Of a stretch of 8,170 bases of DNA, positions 1 through 7,400 are shown piece after piece. The notes beneath the pieces were generated by a model. That model did not search any database. It had not been told where the DNA came from and saw nothing but the letters and a program-made list of their open reading frames with translations. The stretch lies in NCBI GenBank assembly GCA_013298445.1, contig JAAFHQ010000243.1, positions 1 to 8,170 on the forward strand, in the 5' to 3' direction. The position numbers were made by a program, and so were the translations under genes. Each line of letters opens with the position of its first letter. Position 1 is the first letter of the stretch. This DNA comes from Chitinophagales bacterium. GTDB lineage: Bacteria; Bacteroidota; Bacteroidia; Chitinophagales; Saprospiraceae.

Positions 1-393
1 TTCCGGGCACATACCCCCGATACCGAATACCGAGCCATTCAAGAGGCATTGGATTATGCCCTCAAAAATAAACCTTCTTTCGGAGGATTTGTACTCACCT
101 ACACAGTCGGCAATCGAATAGTTGCAGGGGTAGTCGTCAATAAGACAGGAATGCAGGGTTTTAAGTCAGAAAACTTGCTGGTATTGGCTGCACTACACGA
201 AGATTTTAAGGCTCAAACCACCTTATTGGAAGACCTCATCAACAAAGCAGTGGATTACGCTGATGGCGATATCGCCATTTACGCCAAACCCAATCACCCT
301 GCCCTGATGATGGCCAAAAGAATGGGATTCAAGGAGCAGTACGTAGAGCTCAAATTTCAAAAAGCAGCTCAGGTGGCAAAAATAAGAGTTTAA
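1..393 (+). CDS. GNAT-family N-acetyltransferase, C-terminal part (5' end outside window)
   Basis: The frame is open from base 1 to a TAA at 391-393, so about 130 C-terminal residues are visible and the true start lies upstream; the TTG at 49 is internal, not a start. The order of elements fits a GNAT acetyltransferase, which moves an acetyl group from acetyl-CoA to an amine: a strand pair (GGFVLTYTVGNRIVAGVVV), the 'ENLLVLAALHEDF' strand that normally leads into the acetyl-CoA pyrophosphate loop, a helix ending 'DYADGDIAIYAKPNHPA', then 'MAKRMGFKEQYVELKF', matching the usual 'YERLGF' end of the fold. The pyrophosphate loop is odd: where active members have [R/Q]-x-x-G-x-G/A, this protein reads KAQTTL (208-225), without glycine. 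Substrate unknown. The next gene begins 64 bases downstream on the same strand. Family assignment is good; catalytic activity is uncertain. Confidence 0.78.
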   Translation, partial: FRAHTPDTEYRAIQEALDYALKNKPSFGGFVLTYTVGNRIVAGVVVNKTGMQGFKSENLLVLAALHEDFKAQTTLLEDLINKAVDYADGDIAIYAKPNHPALMMAKRMGFKEQYVELKFQKAAQVAKIRV

Positions 394-399
394 CCAGTT

Positions 400-417
400 T
401 TTATTTTTAAAAATAAA
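400..417. repeat. Perfect 18-bp A/T palindrome between GNAT and glycosylase genes
   Basis: The sequence tttatttttaaaaataaa is its own reverse complement. It begins seven bases after the GNAT stop and ends 40 bases before the glycosylase start. It has no G or C, so it would make a weak RNA hairpin and a poor intrinsic terminator; it could bind a dimeric regulator or simply reflect A/T-rich intergenic composition. Just downstream, ttattttg at 421-428 differs at one position from the Bacteroidota -7 box TAnnTTTG, but I see no convincing -33 partner. Confidence 0.4.
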
Positions 418-457
418 GTTTTATTTTGCATGAGTTTTTAAACAAAACACCTAACTC

Positions 458-1060
458 ATGCAAGAGCAGGTTATAGCTCATCTTTCCCGCGATCCACTCC
501 TGGCATCCATCATTCCCGGTATTGCTTTTCCGGATTATGGGGCCAATAATACCGATGTTTATTTTGGCTTGTTGGAATCTATTGCTTCCCAGCAGCTTTC
601 TGTCAAGGCTGCCGATACCATTTTTAAGCGATTTTTGGCCCTTTTTCCCAATGATTACCCCAAAGCAGAATTGTTGGTAGAAACACCTCAAGAAAACCTG
701 CGTGGCGTAGGGCTTTCCAATCAAAAAGCGCAGTACATGCGCAACACTGCCGCTTTTTTCATTGAACATCAATTGTTTGAAAAAGACTGGTCCGACTACA
801 GTGATGCCGAAGTGGTACAAACCTTGAGCAGCATCAAAGGGGTAGGCAAATGGACCGTGGAAATGATCCTCATGTTTGTGCTGCGCCGCCCGGATGTATT
901 CCCCATCGATGATTTAGGGGTGCGGCAAGCCATGATCCGTCTGTATAAGGTGGAATCGGAGGGCAAAGCCCAATACCAACAGCTGACAGAGATCGCGGAA
1001 GCCTGGCGGCCATACCGCACTTATGCCTGCCGCTACTTGTGGCGTTGGAAAGACTCGTAA
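458..1060 (+). CDS. DNA-3-methyladenine glycosylase II-like (AlkA/HhH-GPD superfamily)
   Basis: Predicted 200-residue base-excision repair enzyme that would cleave alkylated purines such as 3-methyladenine from DNA in the cytoplasm. Visible hallmarks: the early helix 'ESIASQQLSVKAA' (residues 40-52), typical of AlkA-type glycosylases; a helix-hairpin-helix 'LSSIKGVGKWTVEMIL' (123-138) for DNA-backbone contact; and 'FPIDDLGVRQAM' (148-159), where Asp152 aligns with catalytic Asp238 of E. coli AlkA. The C-terminal 'WRPYRTYACRYLWRW' (183-197) is also characteristic. At 200 residues it lacks the N-terminal domain of E. coli AlkA (282 residues) and resembles the short bacterial/yeast MAG-like forms. 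There are no FeS-cluster cysteines as in EndoIII/MutY. The ATG at 458 is preceded by A-rich sequence with no Shine-Dalgarno, usual for Bacteroidota. It ends 11 bases before the exported oxidoreductase, so co-transcription is likely. Confidence 0.92.
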   Translation: MQEQVIAHLSRDPLLASIIPGIAFPDYGANNTDVYFGLLESIASQQLSVKAADTIFKRFLALFPNDYPKAELLVETPQENLRGVGLSNQKAQYMRNTAAFFIEHQLFEKDWSDYSDAEVVQTLSSIKGVGKWTVEMILMFVLRRPDVFPIDDLGVRQAMIRLYKVESEGKAQYQQLTEIAEAWRPYRTYACRYLWRWKDS

Positions 1061-1071
1061 AATATCCATCA

Positions 1072-2718
1072 ATGAAGTCATATTCTTTATTCTACCTCCT
1101 CTTCTCTGCGTTTTTACCAATCTTTTTATCCGCTCAGCCTAAGTATGAAGCCGATGTAATTGTTTACGGCGGCACCTCTGCAGCCATTAGTGCCGCTGTG
1201 CAGGTGAAAAAAATGGGCAAATCTGTCATCATCGTTTCGCCGGATACCCACTTGGGGGGCTTATCTTCCGGGGGCTTGGGCTTTACCGACACCGGAAACA
1301 AGGAAGTCATTGGGGGGCTTTCCCGGGAGTTTTACCACCGCCTTTACGAACATTACCAGCAGGACAATTCATGGGTATGGCAAAAAAAAGCGGAGTACGG
1401 CAACAAAGGCCAAGGCACACCCGCCATTGATGGCAACAACCGCACCATGTGGATTTTTGAACCACACGCTGCGGAAAAGATATTTGAAGATTTTGTCAAA
1501 GAGTATAGCCTTACTGTGCACCGCAACGAATGGCTCGATCGCTCGACCAAAGGAGTAAGTAAAAAAGGAGGGAAAATCCGTTCTTTTCGCACCCTCAGCG
1601 GAAAACAGTACAGCGGCAAAATGTTCATCGACGCCACTTACGAAGGCGACCTTATGGCTGCCGCAGGTGTCAGTTACCACGTAGGCCGGGAAGCTAATTC
1701 GGTGTACAACGAAAAATGGAACGGGGTACAAACCGAAATTTTTCAACACGGCCACCATTTTAAGGCCAAGATCAGTCCTTACAAAATTGAAAACGATCCC
1801 AGCAGCGGCCTCCTGCCCGAGGTATCTGCTGAGCCTTCCGGGGCTTATGGCTCGGGGGACAAGCGCATTCAGGCCTATTGCTTTCGCATGTGTTTGAGCA
1901 ATCACCCCGACAATCGGATCCCCTTTGCCAAACCAGCAGGCTACGACCCCACTCGTTACGAGTTGTACGCCCGGGTATTCGCCAGTGGCTGGCGCGAAAC
2001 CTACGACAAATTTGACCCGATCCCCAACCGCAAAACCGATACCAACAACCACGGTCCCTTCAGCACCGACTATATTGGCAAAAATTACGACTACCCCGAG
2101 GCTTCTTACGAACGCCGCAAAGCCATCATCAAAGACCACGAGTTGTACCAAAAGGGCCTGATGTACTTTTTGCAAAACGATCCACGGGTGCCCGCTGACG
2201 TACGTGATAAAATGCAGCAATGGGGCCTGCCCAAGGACGAGTTCACCGACAACGGCAATTGGCCACATCAACTCTACATCCGCGAAGCCCGACGCATGAT
2301 CGGGGAATTTGTGATGACTGAAGCCGACGCCCTGGGCAAAACCAAGGTGCCTAACCCCGTAGGTATGGGCTCCTATGCGCTGGACTCGCACAATACGCAG
2401 CGTTATGTCAAGGCTGATGGTTATGTGCAAAACGAAGGTGATATAGGGGTGCACCCGGACCGCCCGTATTCCATTGCCTATGGCTCGATTTTGCCCAAAG
2501 TCAAAGAATGTCAAAACCTCCTGGTTCCGATCTGTGTATCGAGTTCACACATTGCTTATGGTTCTATTCGCATGGAACCGGTGTTTATGATCCTTGGGCA
2601 ATCGGCGGCTACCGCAGCAGTATTGTCGATTGACAACAAGATTAGTCCACAGAAATTGCCTTATGAAAAGCTAAAGGAGGTGTTGCTAAAAGATCAGCAG
2701 GTGTTGGAAAGACAATAA
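1072..2718 (+). CDS. Exported FAD-dependent oxidoreductase (FAD_oxidored family)
   Basis: Predicted 548-residue flavoenzyme. I chose the ATG at 1072 because it gives a clean Sec signal peptide (MKSYSLFYLLFSAFLPIFLSA, probable cleavage after Ala21); an in-frame GTG at 1039 would overlap the glycosylase gene and bury that signal. After cleavage comes the dinucleotide-binding strand-turn-helix 'DVIVYGGTSAAISAAVQVKKMG' motif (residues 28-49). Its GGTSAA loop replaces canonical GxGxxG, a variant I associate with this family (often GGTPAG). Then 'HLGGLSSGGLGFTD' (60-73), a flavin-contact segment of this family, and a conserved C-terminal FAD segment 'SSSHIAYGSIRMEPVFMILG' (490-509) followed by QSAATAA. 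Substrate unknown; relatives are often near polysaccharide-degradation genes, but none are visible here. No twin-arginine motif and no T9SS tail are present, so a periplasmic or surface-associated enzyme is inferred. It converges with the reductase gene downstream. Confidence 0.88.
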   Translation: MKSYSLFYLLFSAFLPIFLSAQPKYEADVIVYGGTSAAISAAVQVKKMGKSVIIVSPDTHLGGLSSGGLGFTDTGNKEVIGGLSREFYHRLYEHYQQDNSWVWQKKAEYGNKGQGTPAIDGNNRTMWIFEPHAAEKIFEDFVKEYSLTVHRNEWLDRSTKGVSKKGGKIRSFRTLSGKQYSGKMFIDATYEGDLMAAAGVSYHVGREANSVYNEKWNGVQTEIFQHGHHFKAKISPYKIENDPSSGLLPEVSAEPSGAYGSGDKRIQAYCFRMCLSNHPDNRIPFAKPAGYDPTRYELYARVFASGWRETYDKFDPIPNRKTDTNNHGPFSTDYIGKNYDYPEASYERRKAIIKDHELYQKGLMYFLQNDPRVPADVRDKMQQWGLPKDEFTDNGNWPHQLYIREARRMIGEFVMTEADALGKTKVPNPVGMGSYALDSHNTQRYVKADGYVQNEGDIGVHPDRPYSIAYGSILPKVKECQNLLVPICVSSSHIAYGSIRMEPVFMILGQSAATAAVLSIDNKISPQKLPYEKLKEVLLKDQQVLERQ

Positions 2719-2750
2719 TGTACACCATCCAGGATGGACGTTTGTTATTG
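2713..2750. terminator. Possible bidirectional terminator: nested inverted repeat between convergent genes
   Basis: The gap between the two convergent stop codons is 26 bases. Inside it, CCATC (2725-2729) and GATGG (2733-2737) can pair around a 3-base loop. Around it, CAATAA (2713-2718) and TTATTG (2745-2750) are complementary and contain both stop codons, since both genes end in CAA-TAA. The stems are short and there is no strong T-run, only tttgtta on the + side, so this is a weak structural candidate supported mainly by its position. Confidence 0.35.
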
Positions 2751-3815
2751 GTGGTAGCTCAAACTCTCCACCATATCCACAATCGTCTCTTCCACTGGTC
2801 GGTAACTCAATCCCAACTCATTAATGCTTCGTGATGCATCAAACTGTGGAGCATAGCCTAAATTCCCCCGTAAAAAGCGCCGACTAAAGCCAACCCAGGG
2901 GCCAATCAGGTACAACAACCAATTGGACAAGGGCCTTTTGGGCAACTTAAACGCGTCACCATATCGGTTGCCGAGCGAAGTCGAGGCACGCATCACCGCG
3001 GCCATTTCCAATATGCTCATGGTTTGGGCACAAATCAGGTAACGGCCATTGGCTTCGGGTGTGAAGGCTGCCAACAGGTGTGCCTGCGCTGCATCCCGCA
3101 CATCCGCAACGCCAAAATACAATTGTGGCGCCCCGAGGCGTAGCTCGCCATTCATCAGTTGGCGAATGGTAGATACACTTACATTGTCGGCCCGCCCGGA
3201 TAGGGTAGGCCCAAACAGGAAAGTTGGGTTGATACAAACCAGGTCCCATTGATGCTGTTGGTTGGCAATGATCCAGGCTTCTTTTTCGGCCAGGGTTTTG
3301 GAATAACCGTAAGGATCATAATGCAGGTCGGAAATCAAATTCCAGTTGTGTTCATCGAAAGCACCGCTGGGCTGATCCAGGATTTCGCGGGCCTCGGCGT
3401 ACACCGCCACTGCGCTGGAAGTCATAACCACCCGTTTGACTGAAGGGTTTTCCCCGGCTGAATACAACACATTTTTTGTGCCCTCCAGAGCCGGATCAAC
3501 CAGTTGTCGTTGCGGATCTTTAATTTTTCCAATCAAAAAAGGAGAAGCAGTATGGATGACCAGCTCACAACCGCGCATGGGATTGTTGAAGTCGCCGTGG
3601 CGCATCAGATCTGCTTCGTAAAACTCCAGCCGACCCGGGCCAGCTTCCGCAATCCGTTTGAGATGGGCAATTTTGCGTTCATCCTGCCGATTCCGTACCG
3701 TAGTGCGTACAAAATAGCCCGCTTCGACGAGGTACTTAATCATCCAGGATGCCAAATAACCCGAACCTCCAGTAACCAGGATCGGTAAGGATTGATCAAA
3801 TGACTGTAGCTGCAC
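2745..3815 (-). CDS. NAD(P)-dependent extended SDR reductase/epimerase (dihydroflavonol-4-reductase-like)
   Basis: Predicted 356-residue cytoplasmic oxidoreductase of the extended short-chain dehydrogenase family. The N-terminal Rossmann motif is 'ILVTGGSGYLASWMIKYL' (residues 12-29), with TGGSGYLA matching TGxxGxxx. 'VRTTVRN' (36-42) supplies arginines where NADP-preferring relatives bind the 2'-phosphate, so NADPH is plausible. 'EADL' (67-70) and 'VIHTASPF' (86-93) are the usual adenine and active-site-edge strands. 'VVMTSSAVAVY' (129-139) carries the catalytic Ser, and Y169-G-Y-S-K173 is the YxxxK catalytic pair. 'NPTFLFGPTL' follows the active site, as in DFR/Gre2-like aldehyde reductases. 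Length fits the family. Substrate cannot be read. The start is a GTG at 3813-3815: an in-frame stop lies 18 bases upstream and no ATG precedes the Rossmann motif. There is no Shine-Dalgarno. A promoter candidate lies about 75 bases upstream. Confidence 0.9.
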   Translation of the reverse strand: MQLQSFDQSLPILVTGGSGYLASWMIKYLVEAGYFVRTTVRNRQDERKIAHLKRIAEAGPGRLEFYEADLMRHGDFNNPMRGCELVIHTASPFLIGKIKDPQRQLVDPALEGTKNVLYSAGENPSVKRVVMTSSAVAVYAEAREILDQPSGAFDEHNWNLISDLHYDPYGYSKTLAEKEAWIIANQQHQWDLVCINPTFLFGPTLSGRADNVSVSTIRQLMNGELRLGAPQLYFGVADVRDAAQAHLLAAFTPEANGRYLICAQTMSILEMAAVMRASTSLGNRYGDAFKLPKRPLSNWLLYLIGPWVGFSRRFLRGNLGYAPQFDASRSINELGLSYRPVEETIVDMVESLSYHQ

Positions 3816-3837
3816 AAGAAAAATTTTTATACACTAG

Positions 3838-3854
3838 ACAGGGTATATTCCTGT
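3838..3854. promoter_or_regulatory. Small inverted repeat in the leader of the reductase gene
   Basis: ACAGG (3838-3842) and CCTGT (3850-3854) are perfect inverted repeats around a 7-base spacer, 22 bases upstream of the GTG start at 3815. It could be an operator for a dimeric regulator or a short RNA hairpin near the ribosome entry site. The spacer belongs to a GGGTATATT word that recurs at 3980-3988. Function is inferred only from position and symmetry. Confidence 0.3.
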
Positions 3855-3888
3855 AAAACAAATTACAAACTTGTTTAAATTCAGTGGT

Positions 3889-3896
3889 CAAAACTA
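3889..3896 (-). promoter_or_regulatory. Possible -7 promoter box (TAGTTTTG) for the reductase gene
   Basis: On the minus strand this reads TAGTTTTG, an exact match to the Bacteroidota sigma-ABfr -7 element TAnnTTTG. It would place the transcript start near 3882, with a leader of about 65 bases before the GTG start. I find no good -33 TTTG at the expected distance, so the call rests on one box. An 8-base match with two free positions can occur by chance in A/T-rich sequence. Confidence 0.35.
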
Positions 3897-3979
3897 ACAC
3901 AATCGACTGTATTTTAAGTAGAGAACTGAAAACACAATTGTTAAGGTCATATTTTTTCTTTCACGAATAAAAATTATTT

Positions 3980-3993
3980 GGGTATATTTACCC
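3980..3993. promoter_or_regulatory. Inverted repeat GGGTA-tatt-TACCC
   Basis: Perfect 5-bp half-sites (3980-3984 and 3989-3993) flank a 4-base spacer. Its left part GGGTATATT repeats exactly the word at 3841-3849, 139 bases away. It overlaps TATATTTA (3983-3990), a one-mismatch match to the Bacteroidota -7 box on the plus strand, so it could be an operator over a distal promoter of the giant gene. This is speculative; no -33 element is evident. Confidence 0.25.
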
Positions 3994-4293
3994 CCATTGA
4001 GACATCCGGTCCTACCCCCTTTTGGATCACGTCATAAGTGATTGCCGGAAATACCCATAAAAAGCCACCTGCAAGTGTGATTGTAGGGTTTTACAACATA
4101 AACCTTTTGATATTAGGAACCGGAGAGAGATTCAAAGGTTTCGTGGTCGCATTCCTAGCCGTTGTTTTGGCCACTCAGATTAAGAAGCTCGGTAACAATC
4201 CTTTGAACATTTTTTTGTCATAATCTCATTTGATGAAGAGTACTAGTTATTGAGGCTATTGCTCTAGGAATCGATTGAAAGAATAAGATCGGC

Positions 4294-4407
4294 ATGCGCA
4301 GTTTTTTTCAACTAATTCCCGTAGCGGTAGCTTTTAAAGCCATGCTGCTACTAGGCAACTTTGGTCATAAGTTGTCGACCTCCCTTGTACCCGGAGTACA
4401 AACTGCA
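4294..4407 (+). other. Atypical signal-peptide region of the giant protein
   Basis: T9SS cargo must first cross the inner membrane through Sec. Residues 1-24 offer one Arg, then a hydrophobic stretch of about 19 residues, LIPVAVAFKAMLLLGNF and flanks, broken by Lys15, followed by GHKLSTSLVPGVQTAPS. No clear A-x-A cleavage site follows directly; VQTA at residues 35-38 is the best candidate. An alternative internal ATG at 4342 (Met17) would leave too short a hydrophobic core. The upstream in-frame stop at 4276-4278 excludes a longer N-terminus. Confidence 0.5.
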
Positions 4408-7400
4408 CCATCCGTACGGACAACTGTGAACCAAGGATGCATCGATACCGTACACATTACGCTGGACTCGAACTGTCAGTTTGTACTTACACCTAAATTG
4501 GTTTTGGAAGGTTCGGGGGCTTGTTTAACAGCAGACGATTACGAAATTTTTGTAGACGATGAAAATCCGCTCAACCGCGACACTGTGGATGGTTGTGGCA
4601 ATTTCCGCTTTATCGTCAACATCAAAAATCCCAAGTCTTGTACCCAATTTACGAACTGCTGGGGCATCGTTGCTGCTGAGGATAAAATGGCCCCGGTTGT
4701 TACCGCACCTGCTGATACTACCCTCTTTATTTTTTGTGACGAAATCACGGACATTTACCAGAACCTAAGTAGTACCGACAGTTTTGGGATTGCTACTCTC
4801 AAGGACAATTGCAACAAAAGAATATTGAAGATTCGCAGTTTTATCGACGCCATTTATTACGACAACCACTGCGACACCATTATCATTCGCCGCTTGTTTT
4901 TTGCCAGCGATGCCAAGGGCAATCAGGATACCGACCCACAGTTCTTCACCTTGCTTCGCGCTCCATTGGCCTCCATCCAATTGCCGGATAGTGTAGGCAT
5001 CAATACCTGCACCGGAAACAACAACCCGAAAAAGGACAAAAACGGAAACATCCACCCCGATGTGAGTGGCTACCCTTATGTGATCAATTACAAAGGGAAA
5101 ATTGATTACATCACCGTTGATTCTTCTTGCGGACTCAGTTCTACCTATGTGGATACCCGTTTTGAAGTATGCCCCACTACCTATAAAGTATTACGCCGTT
5201 GGATCATCAAAGATTGGTGCAAAAAAACCTCGATTGAGCTTAGCCAGGTCATCAAAGTGGGCGATGTGGACAAGCCCAGTATAAAGCTTCCGTACCACCA
5301 TGATTTTTTGAGCACTTCTACCAGCCCCTTTGATTGCACCGCTGCGATTGAAGTAATGCCACCTGTTGTAACGGATGCCTGTTCTGGCTATACCTGGACT
5401 GCGGAAATCTGGACCGACACCTGTCGGGATACCCTCGGTTTGGCCATTGATCCCAAACCTCCGGTGCGTTTAGGATTTACAAATAGTGGAGCGCAGAAAC
5501 GCTACATTGGCAACTTGCCTATCGGCTGCCATATCCTCATTTATACGGTGCGCGACGCTTGCCACAACGAAGCAAAAGACACTGTTCACCTGGAGGTACA
5601 GGACAAAATCAGCCCGGTGGCCGTTTGTGACGATAAAATCAACATCAGCCTCAATGAAGCGGGCTATGCCCAGCTGCGTGCTGAAGACGTTGACGAAGGC
5701 AGTAAGGACAATTGCAAATTGGCCAAACTCCACATCCGTCGGCCCATCACCCTTGATGAAAATTGTAACCCACTGGATACACCCCGAGTAAGTCGTTGGG
5801 ACTCGATACTCACTTTTACCTGTTGTGACCTCGCTTTAGGCTACGTCAAAGTAGAGCTGAGGGCAACCGATGCTGCTGGCAATACGGATTATTGCTGGAC
5901 GACCGTTTGGATCGAGGACAAAATGAAGCCCTGGTGCCGGGCCCCCAAAGACACTACTGTGTATTGCGATAGTTTGCCCAAAGGGGTTGATTTTAAAAAC
6001 CGCAGCACCATCGCCCGGTATTTTGGCGCACCTAAGGTAGGAGACAACTGTTTCAAGGCAGAATGGATCGAATTTGATCCCGTAGTGAAAATAAACAATT
6101 GTGGCGTAGGGACGGTTAAACGGAAATTTTTGGCCCGCGATGAATCCGGCAACCAATCACCCGATACCTGTTTTCAATGGATCACGGTAATTGCCACCCA
6201 TGAGTACATGATCAAATTCCCCAAGGATTACATCGAATATTGTAAAGACCCCAGTCCGGATACCATCGGAACCTTTGAACTGGCTTGTGATATCCTGGCC
6301 GTCAATGTCAGCGATAAACGTTACCAGGGCGATGGGGTGGAATGTTACAAAATTTTCAGAACCTACAATGTCATCAACTGGTGTGAGTATGTGGACGGGG
6401 ACGACATCATTCCCGTACCTCGCGATATCGACTGTGACGGCACCGGTGGAGAAGACGATGTGTGGGTAATCGTACGCCGCGATGGCAGTGCCTATTTTGA
6501 TGCCGACAACAATGAAAAGAACAAATTCCCACTGGCCAACTCCCGGGTTTGTGGTGGTAATCCAGAAGGGTACTGGGAAAAATTGAACCGGAAACCAACC
6601 GGACAATGGACCTATACTCAAATCATCAAAGTGGTGGACACCGAAGCTCCGCAGGTTTTCACCGAATCCAACGTGTCTTTTTGCATCAATCGCAGTGATT
6701 GTAAAGCGGATATTATTTTGTCGGTTGGTATACAGGAAGCTTGCGACCCAAGTAACCTCAATATTGAAACCGACCTTAAATTGGAGATCAACGAAAGTTC
6801 CAGCAGTAGCCAAACCAATTGGCGGGTATTTGGGCGTTACCCCAAATATTTGTTCACCGGGGTAGTACCCAAAGGTGATTACCAGCTGGAGATCAAAGTA
6901 TCAGATGCTTGTGGCAATACGGGCAGAGGTTTTGTCAAATTTAAAGTAGTGGATTGTAAACCACCCGCCGTCACTTGTATTCACGGCTTATCTGCCGAGT
7001 TGAGTGAATTGCCACCCAATACTGATGCGGACGGCGACGGGGACGTGGATAGAGCTTCAACCATTGTTTGGGCCAAAGAACTCTTGGCCAGCCCCAGCAT
7101 CGATTCTTGTTCCGGTCCGGTTCGTTATTCCATCAACCGCAAAGGGGAAAAAGCCAACATCAACCAGGATTACATCATCCTAACCTGCGATGATTTAGGT
7201 TTGACTGAAGTCGAATTGCATGCCTGGGACAACGCCATCAATACCAAACTCAGTCCTCCGGGGCCCAACCATGATTTTTGTTTGACCTACATCAAGGTGC
7301 AGGACAACAAATTCAACCTTTGTAAAGACCCTGGCGATACCCTGATCATCGAAGGGAATACCCGCACTGAATTGGGCCTCAGCCTGAGCGGGGTCGTGGT

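Larger units (their letters stand above)
3816..4293. other. 478-base divergent intergenic region with no convincing gene
   Basis: This separates the start codons of the minus-strand reductase and the plus-strand giant protein. It is visibly more A/T-rich than the flanking genes, mainly at 3816-3990. It contains the -7 box and hairpin described for the reductase, a second hairpin at 3980-3993, an ACAATTGT palindrome (3934-3941) and two TACCCCC words (3989-3995 and 4013-4019). No exact TAnnTTTG box lies on the plus strand; the nearest is TATATTTA at 3983-3990. A 61-codon frame at 4038-4223 is not supported as a gene. I see no tRNA, small-RNA or riboswitch fold that I can name. Confidence 0.6.

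Noticed and set aside
1039..1071. GTG at 1039 as an upstream start for the FAD oxidoreductase
   Set aside because: It would overlap the glycosylase gene and put 11 residues in front of a well-formed signal peptide that begins at the ATG at 1072.
1369..2514. 381-codon open frame on the minus strand inside the FAD oxidoreductase gene
   Set aside because: It is the antisense shadow of a gene with clear family motifs and a signal peptide. Its translation has no domain I recognise and is compositionally odd.
4038..4223. 61-codon plus-strand frame in the intergenic region with hydrophobic content (GTG start)
   Set aside because: It has no ribosome-binding or promoter signal, no recognisable motif, and lies in a long spacer. 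It might be a remnant of an older gene or mobile element, but neither strand gives a recognisable protein. A BLASTX of 4000-4290 would decide.
4013..4293. A sigma-ABfr promoter close to the start of the giant gene
   Set aside because: Every TTTG on the plus strand here lacks the TAnn preceding it, so no box meets the consensus. The transcript start remains unknown.
6157..6813. 218-codon minus-strand frame opposite the giant protein gene
   Set aside because: It is antisense to an unbroken 1292-codon frame whose translation shows repeated modules and a sorting domain. No motif is present in the antisense frame. The same applies to 7423-7989.
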